A DNA stretch of 62,507 bases from Chryseobacterium elymi (lineage in GTDB: Bacteria > Bacteroidota > Bacteroidia > Flavobacteriales > Weeksellaceae). Under the pieces are notes generated by a model. That model was given only the letters and a program-made list of their open reading frames with translations. It had not been told where the DNA came from and did not search any database. The stretch is taken from NCBI RefSeq assembly GCF_003385495.1, contig NZ_QNUH01000021.1, positions 1 to 62,507 of the forward strand, written 5' to 3'. Shown in pieces: positions 26,483-36,200 of this stretch (the stretch's first letter is position 1; each line of letters starts with the position of its first letter). The translations under genes were made by a program, and so were the position numbers.

Positions 26483-26578
26483 ATGCAAAATCCGAATGTT
26501 TTGGGTTTGAAAAAACATTTGGATAAATTGTCACATTACCATCAGAATGTACCGAAGATAATGAGTAAAAGTCTGTAA
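26483..26578 (+). CDS. Possible 31-aa small protein
   Basis: An ATG-started frame of 31 codons (MQNPNVLGLKKHLDKLSHYH...) lies 12 nt after the LytTR stop. The composition looks protein-like, but its first part coincides with an imperfect hairpin (TCCGAATGTTTT near 26491 with AAAACATTTGGA near 26513), so it may simply be a transcript end. No homology can be claimed. Confidence 0.25.
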   Translation: MQNPNVLGLKKHLDKLSHYHQNVPKIMSKSL

Positions 26579-26721
26579 AAAAGAATTTCTGTTATTGTGT
26601 GTTTGTCTCTAATGGAACCTGAAGAAGTTTTACCTAACTTAATTATTCTTAAATTAACAGGACAAATGAAGGGTATCAATATGATCAGGAATTATTAACA
26701 GATACAATATATAACAGAAAT

Positions 26722-27816
26722 ATGAAAAATCCGGATAAAGCAAATCCCTATCAACCGGTCATTAAGAAAACTGAATTTGGAACGTTGACAACACTGTCTG
26801 TAGCAAATGGAGTCTCATGCCACGGAAACATTTCATGCGGTGACAAAACACTTTTAGCCAATTATGTTTATCATAAAAACGGGACGTATAAACTAGTTTA
26901 CACCCTTATTGATCCAGAAGGAAATGATGAGAGTTTTGAAGAAGAGGATGGCATTTTACCGACATTATTTTTAAGTCCGGATCAGAGAAATTTTGTCTCA
27001 CTGGTTCCCTATCATCCCGATAAGGAAGTTGAAATAAGTATTCCTGTTTTTAACCGGGCAGCCATAGAACAGCCAAAAGGAAACAGGCCTTTTACGGGAA
27101 AATTTGTTGGGACAACCCATCGGTTTTCAATTTTTTATGATGTTGATAGCTGGTCAGAAACAAAACCGGATAAAATGCTTTCTATCGAATTTAGTAATGA
27201 TACTATAAAAAAGAAGCACAACATAAAAATAGACTTTCCAAGAAACAATAAAATATTCATGAATAACGGTGAAATTCATTTATTGGCTAATGATAAAAAT
27301 GGTTGGCTCCACAGACAGATTGATGAATCGGGAAATGTAAAACGCGAAAGAATGATCTACTCCGGAAAGGAATGGTTTTGGGAAATACTCAATCTGTCTT
27401 TTGATGAAAATTCATACCTGCTTTGCGAAGAAGATGGGAAAATATCTGTTGAGGTCATTTCTCCGGATCTTCAATGCATTACTACAGAACTGGCAGATCT
27501 GGAAAATGAATTTTTCAATACCTGGCAACCGGTAAAAATTGCCGAAAATACTTTTGTAATGCATTTTAACGGTGAATTTGGAAACGGTTGGTTTACGATA
27601 AAAAATGATATTCTTTTGGAATTATTTTACAGCAAAGATGAAAAAGGATATAAAAACCTCATAACCCAAGATATTCTATCAATGGAGAAAGGAAATTTAA
27701 TTATTTCGGGAATCAACAAAACCGCTGAAAGTAGCTATGCTGTTATTTTTTATCCAATGGCTGATGAGGAAAGTAAAAATAAAGAAATACTTATTCTAAA
27801 CCGGAGAATCAAATAA
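26722..27816 (+). CDS. Hypothetical protein, beta-rich, probably cytoplasmic
   Basis: 364 residues with no signal peptide or membrane segment. The sequence is rich in short beta-strands with Trp/Phe/Tyr and Asp/Asn turns (FSIFYDVDSWSETKPDKMLS, KNGWLHRQIDESGNVKRERM, GNGWFTIKNDILLELFYS), which would fit a beta-propeller-like fold. I do not recognise the family. The preceding 250 bases contain no gene I trust. It ends 1 nt before a very long hairpin shared with the convergent gene. Function unknown. Confidence 0.7.
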   Translation: MKNPDKANPYQPVIKKTEFGTLTTLSVANGVSCHGNISCGDKTLLANYVYHKNGTYKLVYTLIDPEGNDESFEEEDGILPTLFLSPDQRNFVSLVPYHPDKEVEISIPVFNRAAIEQPKGNRPFTGKFVGTTHRFSIFYDVDSWSETKPDKMLSIEFSNDTIKKKHNIKIDFPRNNKIFMNNGEIHLLANDKNGWLHRQIDESGNVKRERMIYSGKEWFWEILNLSFDENSYLLCEEDGKISVEVISPDLQCITTELADLENEFFNTWQPVKIAENTFVMHFNGEFGNGWFTIKNDILLELFYSKDEKGYKNLITQDILSMEKGNLIISGINKTAESSYAVIFYPMADEESKNKEILILNRRIK

Positions 27817-27817
27817 G

Positions 27818-27874
27818 AAAGGTAAAAATTCCGGGCGCTAAGTCAGAGACTTAGCGCCCGGAATTTTTACCTTT
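27818..27874. terminator. 27-bp perfect-stem bidirectional terminator
   Basis: 27818-27844 and 27848-27874 are perfect reverse complements with an AGA loop. The stem has a GC-rich centre (CCGGGCGCTAAGTC) and A/T-rich arms giving a U-tract in both directions. The right arm contains the stop codon and last codons of the convergent minus-strand gene. Confidence 0.92.
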
Positions 27875-28415
27875 CATAATACACAATAATACTGGCTTTT
27901 GCTAAGGTTTGTCCCCAAAGATTAAAACCTACTATTGCCGGGTTAGTATTTTCGGAAAGCCCAAGTTTAGCTGTTTTTAAAGCATAGACCGTCATGATAT
28001 AGCGGTGAGATCCGTGTCCTTCAGGCGGGCAGGGGCCTCCAAACCCCTTGATTCCATAATCCGTGATACTTTGAACAGATCCTTTTGGAGCTAAATGAAG
28101 TTGTACATTTCCTGCGTTGGTAACCAGCTCATTGATGTTAGAAGGAATATCAAATACTACCCAATGCCAAAATCCGCTGCCTGTAGGTGCATCAGGATCA
28201 TACAGGGTTAGTGCAAAGCTTTTCGTTCCTTCCGGTGCATTTTTCCAGGATAATTGTGGTGACCGATTATCTCCCGAACAACCGAATCCATTGAATTCTT
28301 GTACTTTTGTTGCTTCTCCGCCAAGATCATTGCTTGTTAATGTAAATGTTTTTTGTCCGAAGGTTACTGTCGAAAACAGTAAGGACAGCACTAAAATTAA
28401 ATTTGCTTTTTTCAT
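27867..28415 (-). CDS. Exported YbhB/YbcL (PEBP-like) protein
   Basis: A 182-residue protein with signal peptide MKKANLILVLSLLFSTVTFGQ. Family blocks: CSGDNRSPQLSWKNAPEGTK, ALTLYDPDAPTGSGFWHWVV (the D-P-D-A-P anion-site motif) and GIKGFGGPCPPEGHGSHRYI. These define the bacterial phosphatidylethanolamine-binding / Raf-kinase-inhibitor-like family. Bacterial members have no firm substrate. The gene is monocistronic; its stop codon lies inside the shared terminator. Confidence 0.92.
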   Translation of the reverse strand: MKKANLILVLSLLFSTVTFGQKTFTLTSNDLGGEATKVQEFNGFGCSGDNRSPQLSWKNAPEGTKSFALTLYDPDAPTGSGFWHWVVFDIPSNINELVTNAGNVQLHLAPKGSVQSITDYGIKGFGGPCPPEGHGSHRYIMTVYALKTAKLGLSENTNPAIVGFNLWGQTLAKASIIVYYER

Positions 28416-28497
28416 TGTATTTAAAAACTTTAAGCAAAATTAGAGGAGATCAGGTTTAATAATCTTAGCGAAATGTCCAAAAACTGTTGCTAAATGG

Positions 28498-29331
28498 TCA
28501 ATTTTTATGGTGCTGTTTCGGTGTCATTCCATATTTTGATTTATAGGTCTGAATGAAACTGGACAAATTTTCATACCCTGCTTCCTCATAAATTTCAGAG
28601 GAATTCTTCTGTCCCTGATTAAGCAAATAATGAGCATGTTCCAACCTCTTGTTTTGAAACCACTTCATAGGTGATTCAGCATAATGTTTTTCAAACGTTC
28701 TTTTGAAAGTAGATATACTCATGTTGCACAAAAAGGCCAGTTCACTAAGCGACAGTTTACTCAGCTGATTCCTTTCTACTGTACGAATGAACTTTTGAGG
28801 GCTGTCATTGTGTTTTAAAGTTAGTGAATACAGAAAATCTGTTCCATATATTTCTGCCAGATAGAGGAGGATTTCTTCCAGTTTTACTTCCAGAATCTGA
28901 TGCTGTGTGTTTTTTGAAAGGTGGGTGATATCCAGTAAGCTATCTACAAAACGACGTATAAATTCATCATAACTAAATGAATAAACAGGATGATATTCTA
29001 CAGATTGGGTCGTGCTGAGCTCTATTTTTCTTAAGAATTTTAATAAAATATCATTGGTGAAAAATAAAAGAACACTTTTGTAATGATTTTTTTCTGAAAG
29101 TTTTTCAGTCATCAGGCAATGTCCCGACTTCATCATTAAAAAAGCAGAATGGTCTATTGAAACAGAAGAATTATCAAAAATAACTTCCTTGGTTCCTTCC
29201 ATTAAAAAACTAAACGTGTTTTGATTCAGAATGATTTGTTGCTTAGCTACTTCCTGTGAGCTGTGATAATCAAAAATCTGCACAGATTGCTGTTGTAATT
29301 GAAGTTCGTCAGGAAGGGTAATTGTTTTCAT
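28498..29331 (-). CDS. AraC-family transcriptional regulator
   Basis: 277 residues. The N-terminal ~165 residues form a cupin-like effector domain (SFLMEGTKEVIFDNSSVSID). The C-terminal ~100 form the double HTH of AraC proteins: LSLSELAFLCNMSISTFKRT, then SSEIYEEAGYENLSSFIQTY and KSKYGMTPKQ. It is divergent from the serine hydrolase gene at 29575 and separated from it by 240 bases, so that gene is a candidate target. The ligand is unknown. Confidence 0.9.
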   Translation of the reverse strand: MKTITLPDELQLQQQSVQIFDYHSSQEVAKQQIILNQNTFSFLMEGTKEVIFDNSSVSIDHSAFLMMKSGHCLMTEKLSEKNHYKSVLLFFTNDILLKFLRKIELSTTQSVEYHPVYSFSYDEFIRRFVDSLLDITHLSKNTQHQILEVKLEEILLYLAEIYGTDFLYSLTLKHNDSPQKFIRTVERNQLSKLSLSELAFLCNMSISTFKRTFEKHYAESPMKWFQNKRLEHAHYLLNQGQKNSSEIYEEAGYENLSSFIQTYKSKYGMTPKQHHKN

Positions 29332-29543
29332 TGGGATATTTGATTGATCGTTTTACGCCATTTTTTGCAGACACGAATGTACAAATTCAAATAATTAATG
29401 AGTAAGTCTTCCATTTATTAGTCCTTTATCGGACCAAACTGAACCCTAAACGATAGAGATGTAATAAAGAGGGACAATAGTGTCATATAAGCAAATTTTT
29501 TTTAATAGTAAAATAATTTATTCAATTCCTGCTAAAACTTGTC

Positions 29544-29551
29544 TATTTTTG
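29544..29551 (+). promoter_or_regulatory. -7 box for the serine hydrolase gene
   Basis: TATTTTTG matches TAnnTTTG and lies 23 nt before ATG 29575. It argues against the TTG at 29539 as the start. The -33 element is not clear. Confidence 0.5.
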
Positions 29552-29574
29552 AACAACTAAATTTCAAAATAAAA

Positions 29575-31374
29575 ATGAAAGCCAATGCTCCTTTTTATAC
29601 TGCACTTATCATCGGAATAGCCTGTCTTCCATTATCTGCGCAGACAAAGTCCCAATTAAACAATGAGATTTCCAAAGTAGAAGCAGGACTGATGCCTGCG
29701 GTCCGTTTTCAGGGCGACCCTCTCTGGACCTTAGAATCCAGGATGAAACATTACAATATTCCCGGAGTCAGCATTGCAGTTATTAAAAATTCTAAAGTAA
29801 TCTGGAGCAAGGCCTATGGTTTTGCAGATATAGAATCCAAAATTCCGGTAAATAACCAAACGTTGTTTCAGGCAGCATCTATGAGTAAGCCGGTGAGTGT
29901 GTATGCAGCACTGTCTGAAGTTGAAGCTGGGAAAATAAATCCGGACGCTGATGTAAATACCTACCTGAAATCCTGGAAAATTCCCGAAAATGAATTTACA
30001 AAAGAAAAAAAAGTAAGTTTCAAAAATATAGCCAGTCACACGGCAGGATTTACCGTAAGTGGTTTTCCAGGATATGAACCCGGTAAGCCTGTTCCTACAC
30101 TTGTTCAGCTTCTGAATGGGCAAAGCCCTTCCAATACTCCGGCTGTTTTCGTAGATAAAGCTCCCGGAACACCTTTCAGGTATGCAGGGGGCGGATATTG
30201 TGTCATGCAGCAAATGATGATGGACATAGAAGGAAAGGATTTTACCACTATTATGAACGAGAAAGTACTGATACCTCTGAATATGAAGAACAGTACCTTT
30301 TCCCAACCTTTGCCTGAAGCTCAGGTCCAATTAGCTGCTACAGCATATAATCAGGAGGGTATAAAGGTTCCCGGAAAATACCATACCTATCCTGAACAGG
30401 CGCCTGCCGGTTTATGGACCACTGCTGAAGATATGTCTAAATTTATAATTGATGTCCAAAATACCCTTAGTGGCAAAAGCAGTACCATTATTTCACAAAA
30501 AACGGCTGAAGAATTTACAACCCCTTTTATTGATCCGTTTATGGGATTGGGAGTCTTTCTGGAGAATAGGGAAGGACATGTCTATTTCAATCATGGGGGT
30601 TGGAATGAAGGCTTTTCAAGCAGATTTATTGCCAGTAAAACAAGTGGTGACGGGATTGTAGTTTTAACCAATACCAACAAACCTGAGTTTGTAGAAGAAC
30701 TGGTGCGCTCGGTAGCAGAAGTCTATCACTGGCCTGAGTTTAATTCTCCGGTTAATAAAGTTTTACCCTTAAATAATGAAGATTTCAGTTATACTGGTCG
30801 TTACAGCAATGATACCTATGGCTTTTTCAAGATCTATAGTGAAAAAGGAAAGCTGATAGCGGTGAACAATACGGAAACTCCTATGGAACTTCTAAAAACG
30901 GGAAAAGATACTTATGCAGTCCGGGAATGGGACTTTAAGCTTAAGCTGGTGAAAAATGGGCAGACAGGAAAGACAGAACTGGATCAGGTTCTCCGCAATG
31001 GTAAAATCAGAAAGGGTTTGAAGTTGAGTGACAATGAAAAGATTCCTTTGGAAATGATTCTGGAAGGAAATTTTGATGAAGGGTTGGACGCTTACAGGAA
31101 GGCAAAAGCCAAAGAGTTGAATCATCATCTTCTTTCCGAAAATTATCTGAACGACGTAGGCTATTCGTTACTCAATAAAAAAGATTTCACAAAAGCCATT
31201 GATGTTTTCCGTTTAAATACCTTGTTATATACGGAAAGTGCAAACGCTTATGACAGTCTGGGAGAAGCCTATATGAAGGCCGGGCAAAAAGAAAAAGCAA
31301 AAGAAACCTATCAAAAATTACTGCAGGTAAATCCTGCAAATGAAAACGCTGCAAAAGTTTTGAAAACATTATAA
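29575..31374 (+). CDS. Exported class C beta-lactamase-like serine hydrolase with TPR tail
   Basis: 599 residues from ATG 29575, with signal peptide ending LPLSAQ. The catalytic SxxK is Ser102-Met-Ser-Lys105 (ASMSKPVSVY). The second motif position reads YAGGGY (Tyr203), not the usual YxN, and the third is HGGWNEG (His340). Residues ~380-480 form a beta-rich domain and ~510-599 hold TPR-like helices (YDSLGEAYMKAGQKEKAKET). This plan fits the beta-lactamase/transpeptidase-like esterase family; it is more likely an esterase or peptidase than a resistance beta-lactamase. The divergent AraC gene may control it. Confidence 0.88.
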   Translation: MKANAPFYTALIIGIACLPLSAQTKSQLNNEISKVEAGLMPAVRFQGDPLWTLESRMKHYNIPGVSIAVIKNSKVIWSKAYGFADIESKIPVNNQTLFQAASMSKPVSVYAALSEVEAGKINPDADVNTYLKSWKIPENEFTKEKKVSFKNIASHTAGFTVSGFPGYEPGKPVPTLVQLLNGQSPSNTPAVFVDKAPGTPFRYAGGGYCVMQQMMMDIEGKDFTTIMNEKVLIPLNMKNSTFSQPLPEAQVQLAATAYNQEGIKVPGKYHTYPEQAPAGLWTTAEDMSKFIIDVQNTLSGKSSTIISQKTAEEFTTPFIDPFMGLGVFLENREGHVYFNHGGWNEGFSSRFIASKTSGDGIVVLTNTNKPEFVEELVRSVAEVYHWPEFNSPVNKVLPLNNEDFSYTGRYSNDTYGFFKIYSEKGKLIAVNNTETPMELLKTGKDTYAVREWDFKLKLVKNGQTGKTELDQVLRNGKIRKGLKLSDNEKIPLEMILEGNFDEGLDAYRKAKAKELNHHLLSENYLNDVGYSLLNKKDFTKAIDVFRLNTLLYTESANAYDSLGEAYMKAGQKEKAKETYQKLLQVNPANENAAKVLKTL

Positions 31375-31379
31375 AAACA

Positions 31380-31410
31380 AACTGCTTTCATATTTTGAAG
31401 GCAGTTCTTA
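31380..31410 (+). terminator. Hairpin terminator after the serine hydrolase
   Basis: AACTGCTTTCA (31380-31390) pairs with TGAAGGCAGTT (31396-31406), including one G-U pair, across 5 nt. The T-tract is weak. Confidence 0.65.
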
Positions 31411-31724
31411 ATTATCCGTATTTTATATGATGCAGGCTGATATTTTTCCGTTGGCAGATATCAGAGACCTATTACAGGAATGGTTAGAATTTTTGTAATG
31501 ATAACTTTTTGTATATGCTTATTGTTCAGTTTTTTTATCTAAAATATTGATACTTTTTGTGGTTATAAGGAAATCTTTGCTAATATCTTTTTTGAAAATT
31601 AATTTATAAGTGTATATGTGTGGTATGTAGGCATAAAATGATTAAAAAATCAATGTTTTTCGAAATTTTGTAAGTATTTTTGGCAGTATTTAAAAGTAAA
31701 TAAACCCAAGTACTGATTCATCTT
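31411..31724. other. Intergenic region with promoter of the signalling operon
   Basis: About 310 AT-rich bases without a gene. TATTTTTG at 31675-31682 matches TAnnTTTG, 42 nt before the first start codon of the six-gene signalling operon. The -33 element is not well defined. Confidence 0.45.
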
Positions 31725-33200
31725 ATGATCTTAATTGTTGATGATAACCAAAGCAATCTCTATTCATTGAAAAAACTGCTGGAATCTAAAAACTTTCAGG
31801 TAGATACGGCCAGTTCAGGAGAAGAAGCATTAGGAAAAACAATAAAAAATAATTATGCACTCATTATTCTGGATGTGCAGATGCCTGGAATGGATGGTTT
31901 TGAAGTGGCTGAAACATTGGCAGACTACAGCAAAACAAAAGAGGTTCCTATCATATTTTTATCCGCAGTCAATACCGAAAAGAAATTTATAACCCGGGGA
32001 TATGCTTCAGGAGGAAAGGACTACGTGACAAAACCTGTAGATCCTGAAATTCTGTTGCTTAAAGTTAAAACCTTCTACAATCTACAGGAGCAGAACATGG
32101 CCATGAGAAAGACTCAGCAGAGTCTGGAGCTGGAGGTTAAAGGCAGACGCGAATCGCAGGTGACCATGAAATCCCAGATTGATCACTTTCAGCTTATGCT
32201 GGAATCTCTGCCGCAGATTGCATTTACACTTAATGAAGATGGAAATATAGAATTTGTCAACTGCAAGTGGCACCAATACTCGGATACAGATGTGGATTTT
32301 CCCGAGGTGCATCCCGATGATCTTAATATCAGAGAAGAATTTAACCGCTGTCACAAAAAGAGTCAGGCACTCGAGTTAGAGGCCCGAATAAAAAAAGTAG
32401 ATTCCGGAGAATACAGATATCATCTCCTTCGTATAACCCCGGTGAAGGAAGGAAATGTAATCAAAAAGTGGGTAGGAACCTTTACCGATATTGATGACCA
32501 GAAAAAAGTAGAAAAAGAAAAAGATGAATTCCTGAGTATCGCCAGTCATGAGCTGAAAACGCCTTTGACCAGTATAAAAGCTTATGTTCAGCTTCTGGAT
32601 CGTAAATTAAAATTGGATAAGCAAAGTGCTGAAGCAGGCTTTATGAGCAAGGCCCAGGATCAGATCGAAAAACTGAATAACCTGATTACTGACCTCTTGG
32701 ATGTTTCGAAAATAGAAAACGGAAAACTGAAAATTAACAAAAAACCAACCAGCCTTGAAAAGATCATAAGCAATGCGGTGGAAACCATTATCCAGACTCA
32801 TGACGAAAATAAAGTCAATATAAAATGGCATGGTATAAATCCGGATATTCTGATTCCTTTAGATGAAGTACGTATAGAGCAGGTTCTCATTAATTTCCTT
32901 ACCAATGCCATAAAATATTCTCCTCAGAATAACCAGATTATAGTCACTACGTTTGTAGACGAAGAAAAGCAGGAAGTAAAAGTAAGTGTCACAGATTTCG
33001 GAATAGGAATTCCGGACTTTAAGCAGCACGCCGTATTCCACAAATTTTACCGTGTAGAAGAATCCTCGCTGCAGTTTCAGGGAATGGGAATAGGGTTGTT
33101 TATCTGTTCAGAAATCATCAAACAGCATCACGGAACCATAGGAGTATCCAGTAAAGTAGAAGAAGGTTCTACTTTCTATTTCACTTTACCTTTAAACTAA
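31725..33200 (+). CDS. Receiver-PAS-histidine kinase protein
   Basis: 491 residues, soluble. The N-terminal receiver (~1-120) has IVDDN, phospho-acceptor Asp50 in LIILDVQMPGMDG and Lys in YVTKPVD. A PAS-like domain (~147-262) follows, then HisKA with His275 in ASHELKTPLTS and an ATPase domain (NFLTNAIKYS, VTDFGIGIPDF, GMGIGLFICSEII). With its receiver at the front, it can both receive and send phosphate. It is the first gene of an operon running to 39001; the gap to the next gene is 7 nt. Confidence 0.92.
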   Translation: MILIVDDNQSNLYSLKKLLESKNFQVDTASSGEEALGKTIKNNYALIILDVQMPGMDGFEVAETLADYSKTKEVPIIFLSAVNTEKKFITRGYASGGKDYVTKPVDPEILLLKVKTFYNLQEQNMAMRKTQQSLELEVKGRRESQVTMKSQIDHFQLMLESLPQIAFTLNEDGNIEFVNCKWHQYSDTDVDFPEVHPDDLNIREEFNRCHKKSQALELEARIKKVDSGEYRYHLLRITPVKEGNVIKKWVGTFTDIDDQKKVEKEKDEFLSIASHELKTPLTSIKAYVQLLDRKLKLDKQSAEAGFMSKAQDQIEKLNNLITDLLDVSKIENGKLKINKKPTSLEKIISNAVETIIQTHDENKVNIKWHGINPDILIPLDEVRIEQVLINFLTNAIKYSPQNNQIIVTTFVDEEKQEVKVSVTDFGIGIPDFKQHAVFHKFYRVEESSLQFQGMGIGLFICSEIIKQHHGTIGVSSKVEEGSTFYFTLPLN

Positions 33201-33207
33201 ATTTCTC

Positions 33208-36200
33208 ATGCCGAAAAAAATAATCAGAAATCTTCAGTTTGGGGTCGGGTTATCTTTGCTGATCCTGATTGCAAGTTCAGTTGCATCTTATCTGAGTATT
33301 CAGAGACAGATGGATCATCGCGAAAGCCTTTCTCAAAGCAGAAGATCAATAACGGCCGTAAAAGACGTTCTTGTTGCTTTACTGGATGCAGAAACAGGAA
33401 ACAGAGGTTACCAGCTTACCGGAAAAGAAAGTTTTCTTGAGCCTTACAACCGCAGTTTAAGCGAATTTTCTAAAGCGATAGAACGGGCAAAATCTTTAGA
33501 TATCTCAGATCCAAAACAGCTGCAGCGTTTACATGATCTGGAAAAAAATGTTAACAGCAATATTGATAATTTAAAGCACTTTGTCCAGAACAGGCGGAAT
33601 GGTATTATAATGACCCAGCAGCAGATCCTGCTGAGCAAAAGCTATATGGACAAATGTCGCCAGATCGTCTGTGATTTTGTACAGTACGAAGAAAACCAGC
33701 TTGAAATTAAAAATAAAGACCTTAACCGCTCATCCGGTACAACTGTTATGTTTATTGTTGTTTCGGCAATAGCGGCAGTAATTGTCACCATATTCTTTTA
33801 TTTTAAGCTCAGAGCAGATTTAATCCGAAGAGACAAATTAGAAAAAGAATTAAGATCAAAAGATCTGGAAATAAGCAGACGTGTAAGTGCTGTTCAGCAG
33901 ATAGCGAACAGGGTGGCCAATGGAGATTACAGCCAGAAAGCAGTAGATCATTCACAGGATGACCTCGGAGATCTGGTAGATTCCCTGAACCATATGACTG
34001 ATTCCCTTAAAAGGTCTTTCGAAAAAATTAATAAAAGTGACTGGCGCCAAAAAGGTCTTGCTTTACTCAATGAATCTTTAGTAGGCAATAAATCTGTGAA
34101 AGAAGTCTCTGATGCATCCTTAAACCAGCTTGTGGAATATAGTAAATGCATCAATGGTGCTCTGTATCTGTTTGATGAAGGAATCCTTAAGCTTAGTACA
34201 GCTTTTGGTCTGGAAAGTACAATGAAAAAAACTTTCGAGCCGGGAGAAGGAATGGTAGGACAGGCTTTTGCCAATGAAAAAATGCAGGTCTATAACAACC
34301 TTCGTGAAGAAGATTTTGCCGTAAGCTTTGCCAGCAGCAGGATAAAAATTAACAGCATATTATTATTTCCGGTTCATGCAGACGGTCACTGTATCGGAAT
34401 ACTGGAATTAGGATCAACTTCAGATTTTGATGAAGACAAAATTAATTATTTTGCCGAAAGCAGCCGCAATATCGGAATAGCCTTAAATGCAGCCAAAGGC
34501 CGCGAAAAAGAACAGCAGCTCCTGGAAGAAACCCAGGCTCAATCAGAAGAATTGCAGGTGCAACATGCCGAACTGGAAAATCTGAACACCGAACTGGAAG
34601 CCCAGACACAGAAACTTCAGGCATCTGAAGAAGAGCTGAAAGTACAGCAGGAAGAACTGATGCAGGCCAATGCCGAACTGGAAGAACGTTCAAGAATGCT
34701 TGAAGAAAAGAATCACCTGATCGCAGAAAGAAACAGTGAAATTCAGAAAAAAGTAGAAGAACTTGCACTAAGTACAAAATACAAATCTGAATTTTTAGCT
34801 AATATGTCCCACGAACTGAGGACTCCGCTGAATTCAATTCTTCTCCTTTCAAGATTAATGGCCGAAAATCCTGATGAAAACCTGAATGAAGATCAAATAG
34901 AATCTGCAAAAGTTATTCAGAGCTCCGGAAGCAGCCTTCTGACTCTTATTGATGAGATTCTTGACCTGGCTAAAATAGAATCAGGTAAAATGTCACTGGA
35001 ATATCAGGATGTTGCAATTGATGATGTAGTGAAAGATCTGAAAAACCTATTCAATCCGGTTGTTCAGGAAAAGAAACTCAGATTTGATATTCAGATAGAG
35101 CGTGATGTTGAAAAAAACATCGAGACCGACAGGCTTAGAGTAGATCAGGTGCTGCGTAACCTTTTGTCAAATGCTTTGAAATTTACATCAGAAGGAAGCA
35201 TTGATCTGAACATAGGGAAAGACCCTAAAAATAAAAACTTTATTGTTTTCACTGTAAAAGATACCGGAATAGGAATCCCGGAAGAAAAGCAGGCTATTAT
35301 TTTTGAAGCATTTCAGCAGGCGGACGGCTCTACGCGCCGAAGATTTGGCGGAACCGGATTGGGATTATCCATAAGCCGTGAAATTGCCAGACTGCTTGGA
35401 GGAGAGTTAACCCTGAAAAGTAAAGTAAATGAAGGCAGCGAATTCAGTCTGATTATTCCTGTAAAAGCTGTATCTGAGACAGTTCAGTCTGAAACCGACC
35501 AGCATTTGGTGGATATCATTCGTGAAGATGTCGAAGTAATTCAGAACATTTTAGACGACTCGGAACCCCAGCCGTCCTTACCAGTAGAGCTATTACCGAT
35601 TCCGGAAGCCATAGAAGATGACCGGGATTCAATAACCGCACAGGATAAGGTGATTTTAATTGTTGAAGATGATATTCATTTTGCTAAGGCACTTCTCAAA
35701 TACGCCCGCATGAACCAATACAAAGGAGTAGTGGTGGTAAGAGGAGATTATGCATTATCCGCAGCCGTTCAGTACCACCCACAGGCTATTTTGCTTGATG
35801 TTCAGCTACCGGTGAAAGACGGCTGGCAGGTGATGGATGAGCTTAAATCCAATGCTGTAACCAGGCATATCCCAGTGCATATGATGTCTGTATTGCAGCT
35901 TGAGAAAGAAAGTCTGATGAAAGGAGCCATTGATTTCATTAATAAACCGATGGCACTCGATAAAATGACCGATGTTTTCAGGAAAATTGAAGAAGCTCTT
36001 CTGAAATCTCCGCAAAAGGTCCTAATTGTTGAAAACAATGCTAAACATGCCAGTGCACTGGCTTACTTCCTGAGTAATTTCAATATTTCCTTATCCGTAG
36101 AAAATAATGTTGAAGACAGCGTGGAAGCGCTGACGTCGTCTCATGTGGATTGCGTCATTCTGGAAGCTTCAAAAGGGAATGAATACCAGATCATTGAATC

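Noticed and set aside
29731..30330. 199-codon minus-strand open frame inside the serine hydrolase gene
   Set aside because: It is opposite the catalytic domain with SxxK and HGG motifs on the plus strand; the antisense translation is Cys/His/Arg rich and unlike a real protein.
29575..31374. Calling the serine hydrolase an AmpC beta-lactamase
   Set aside because: The protein is far longer, has a TPR tail and lacks the usual YxN at the second motif; esterase or peptidase function is more likely.
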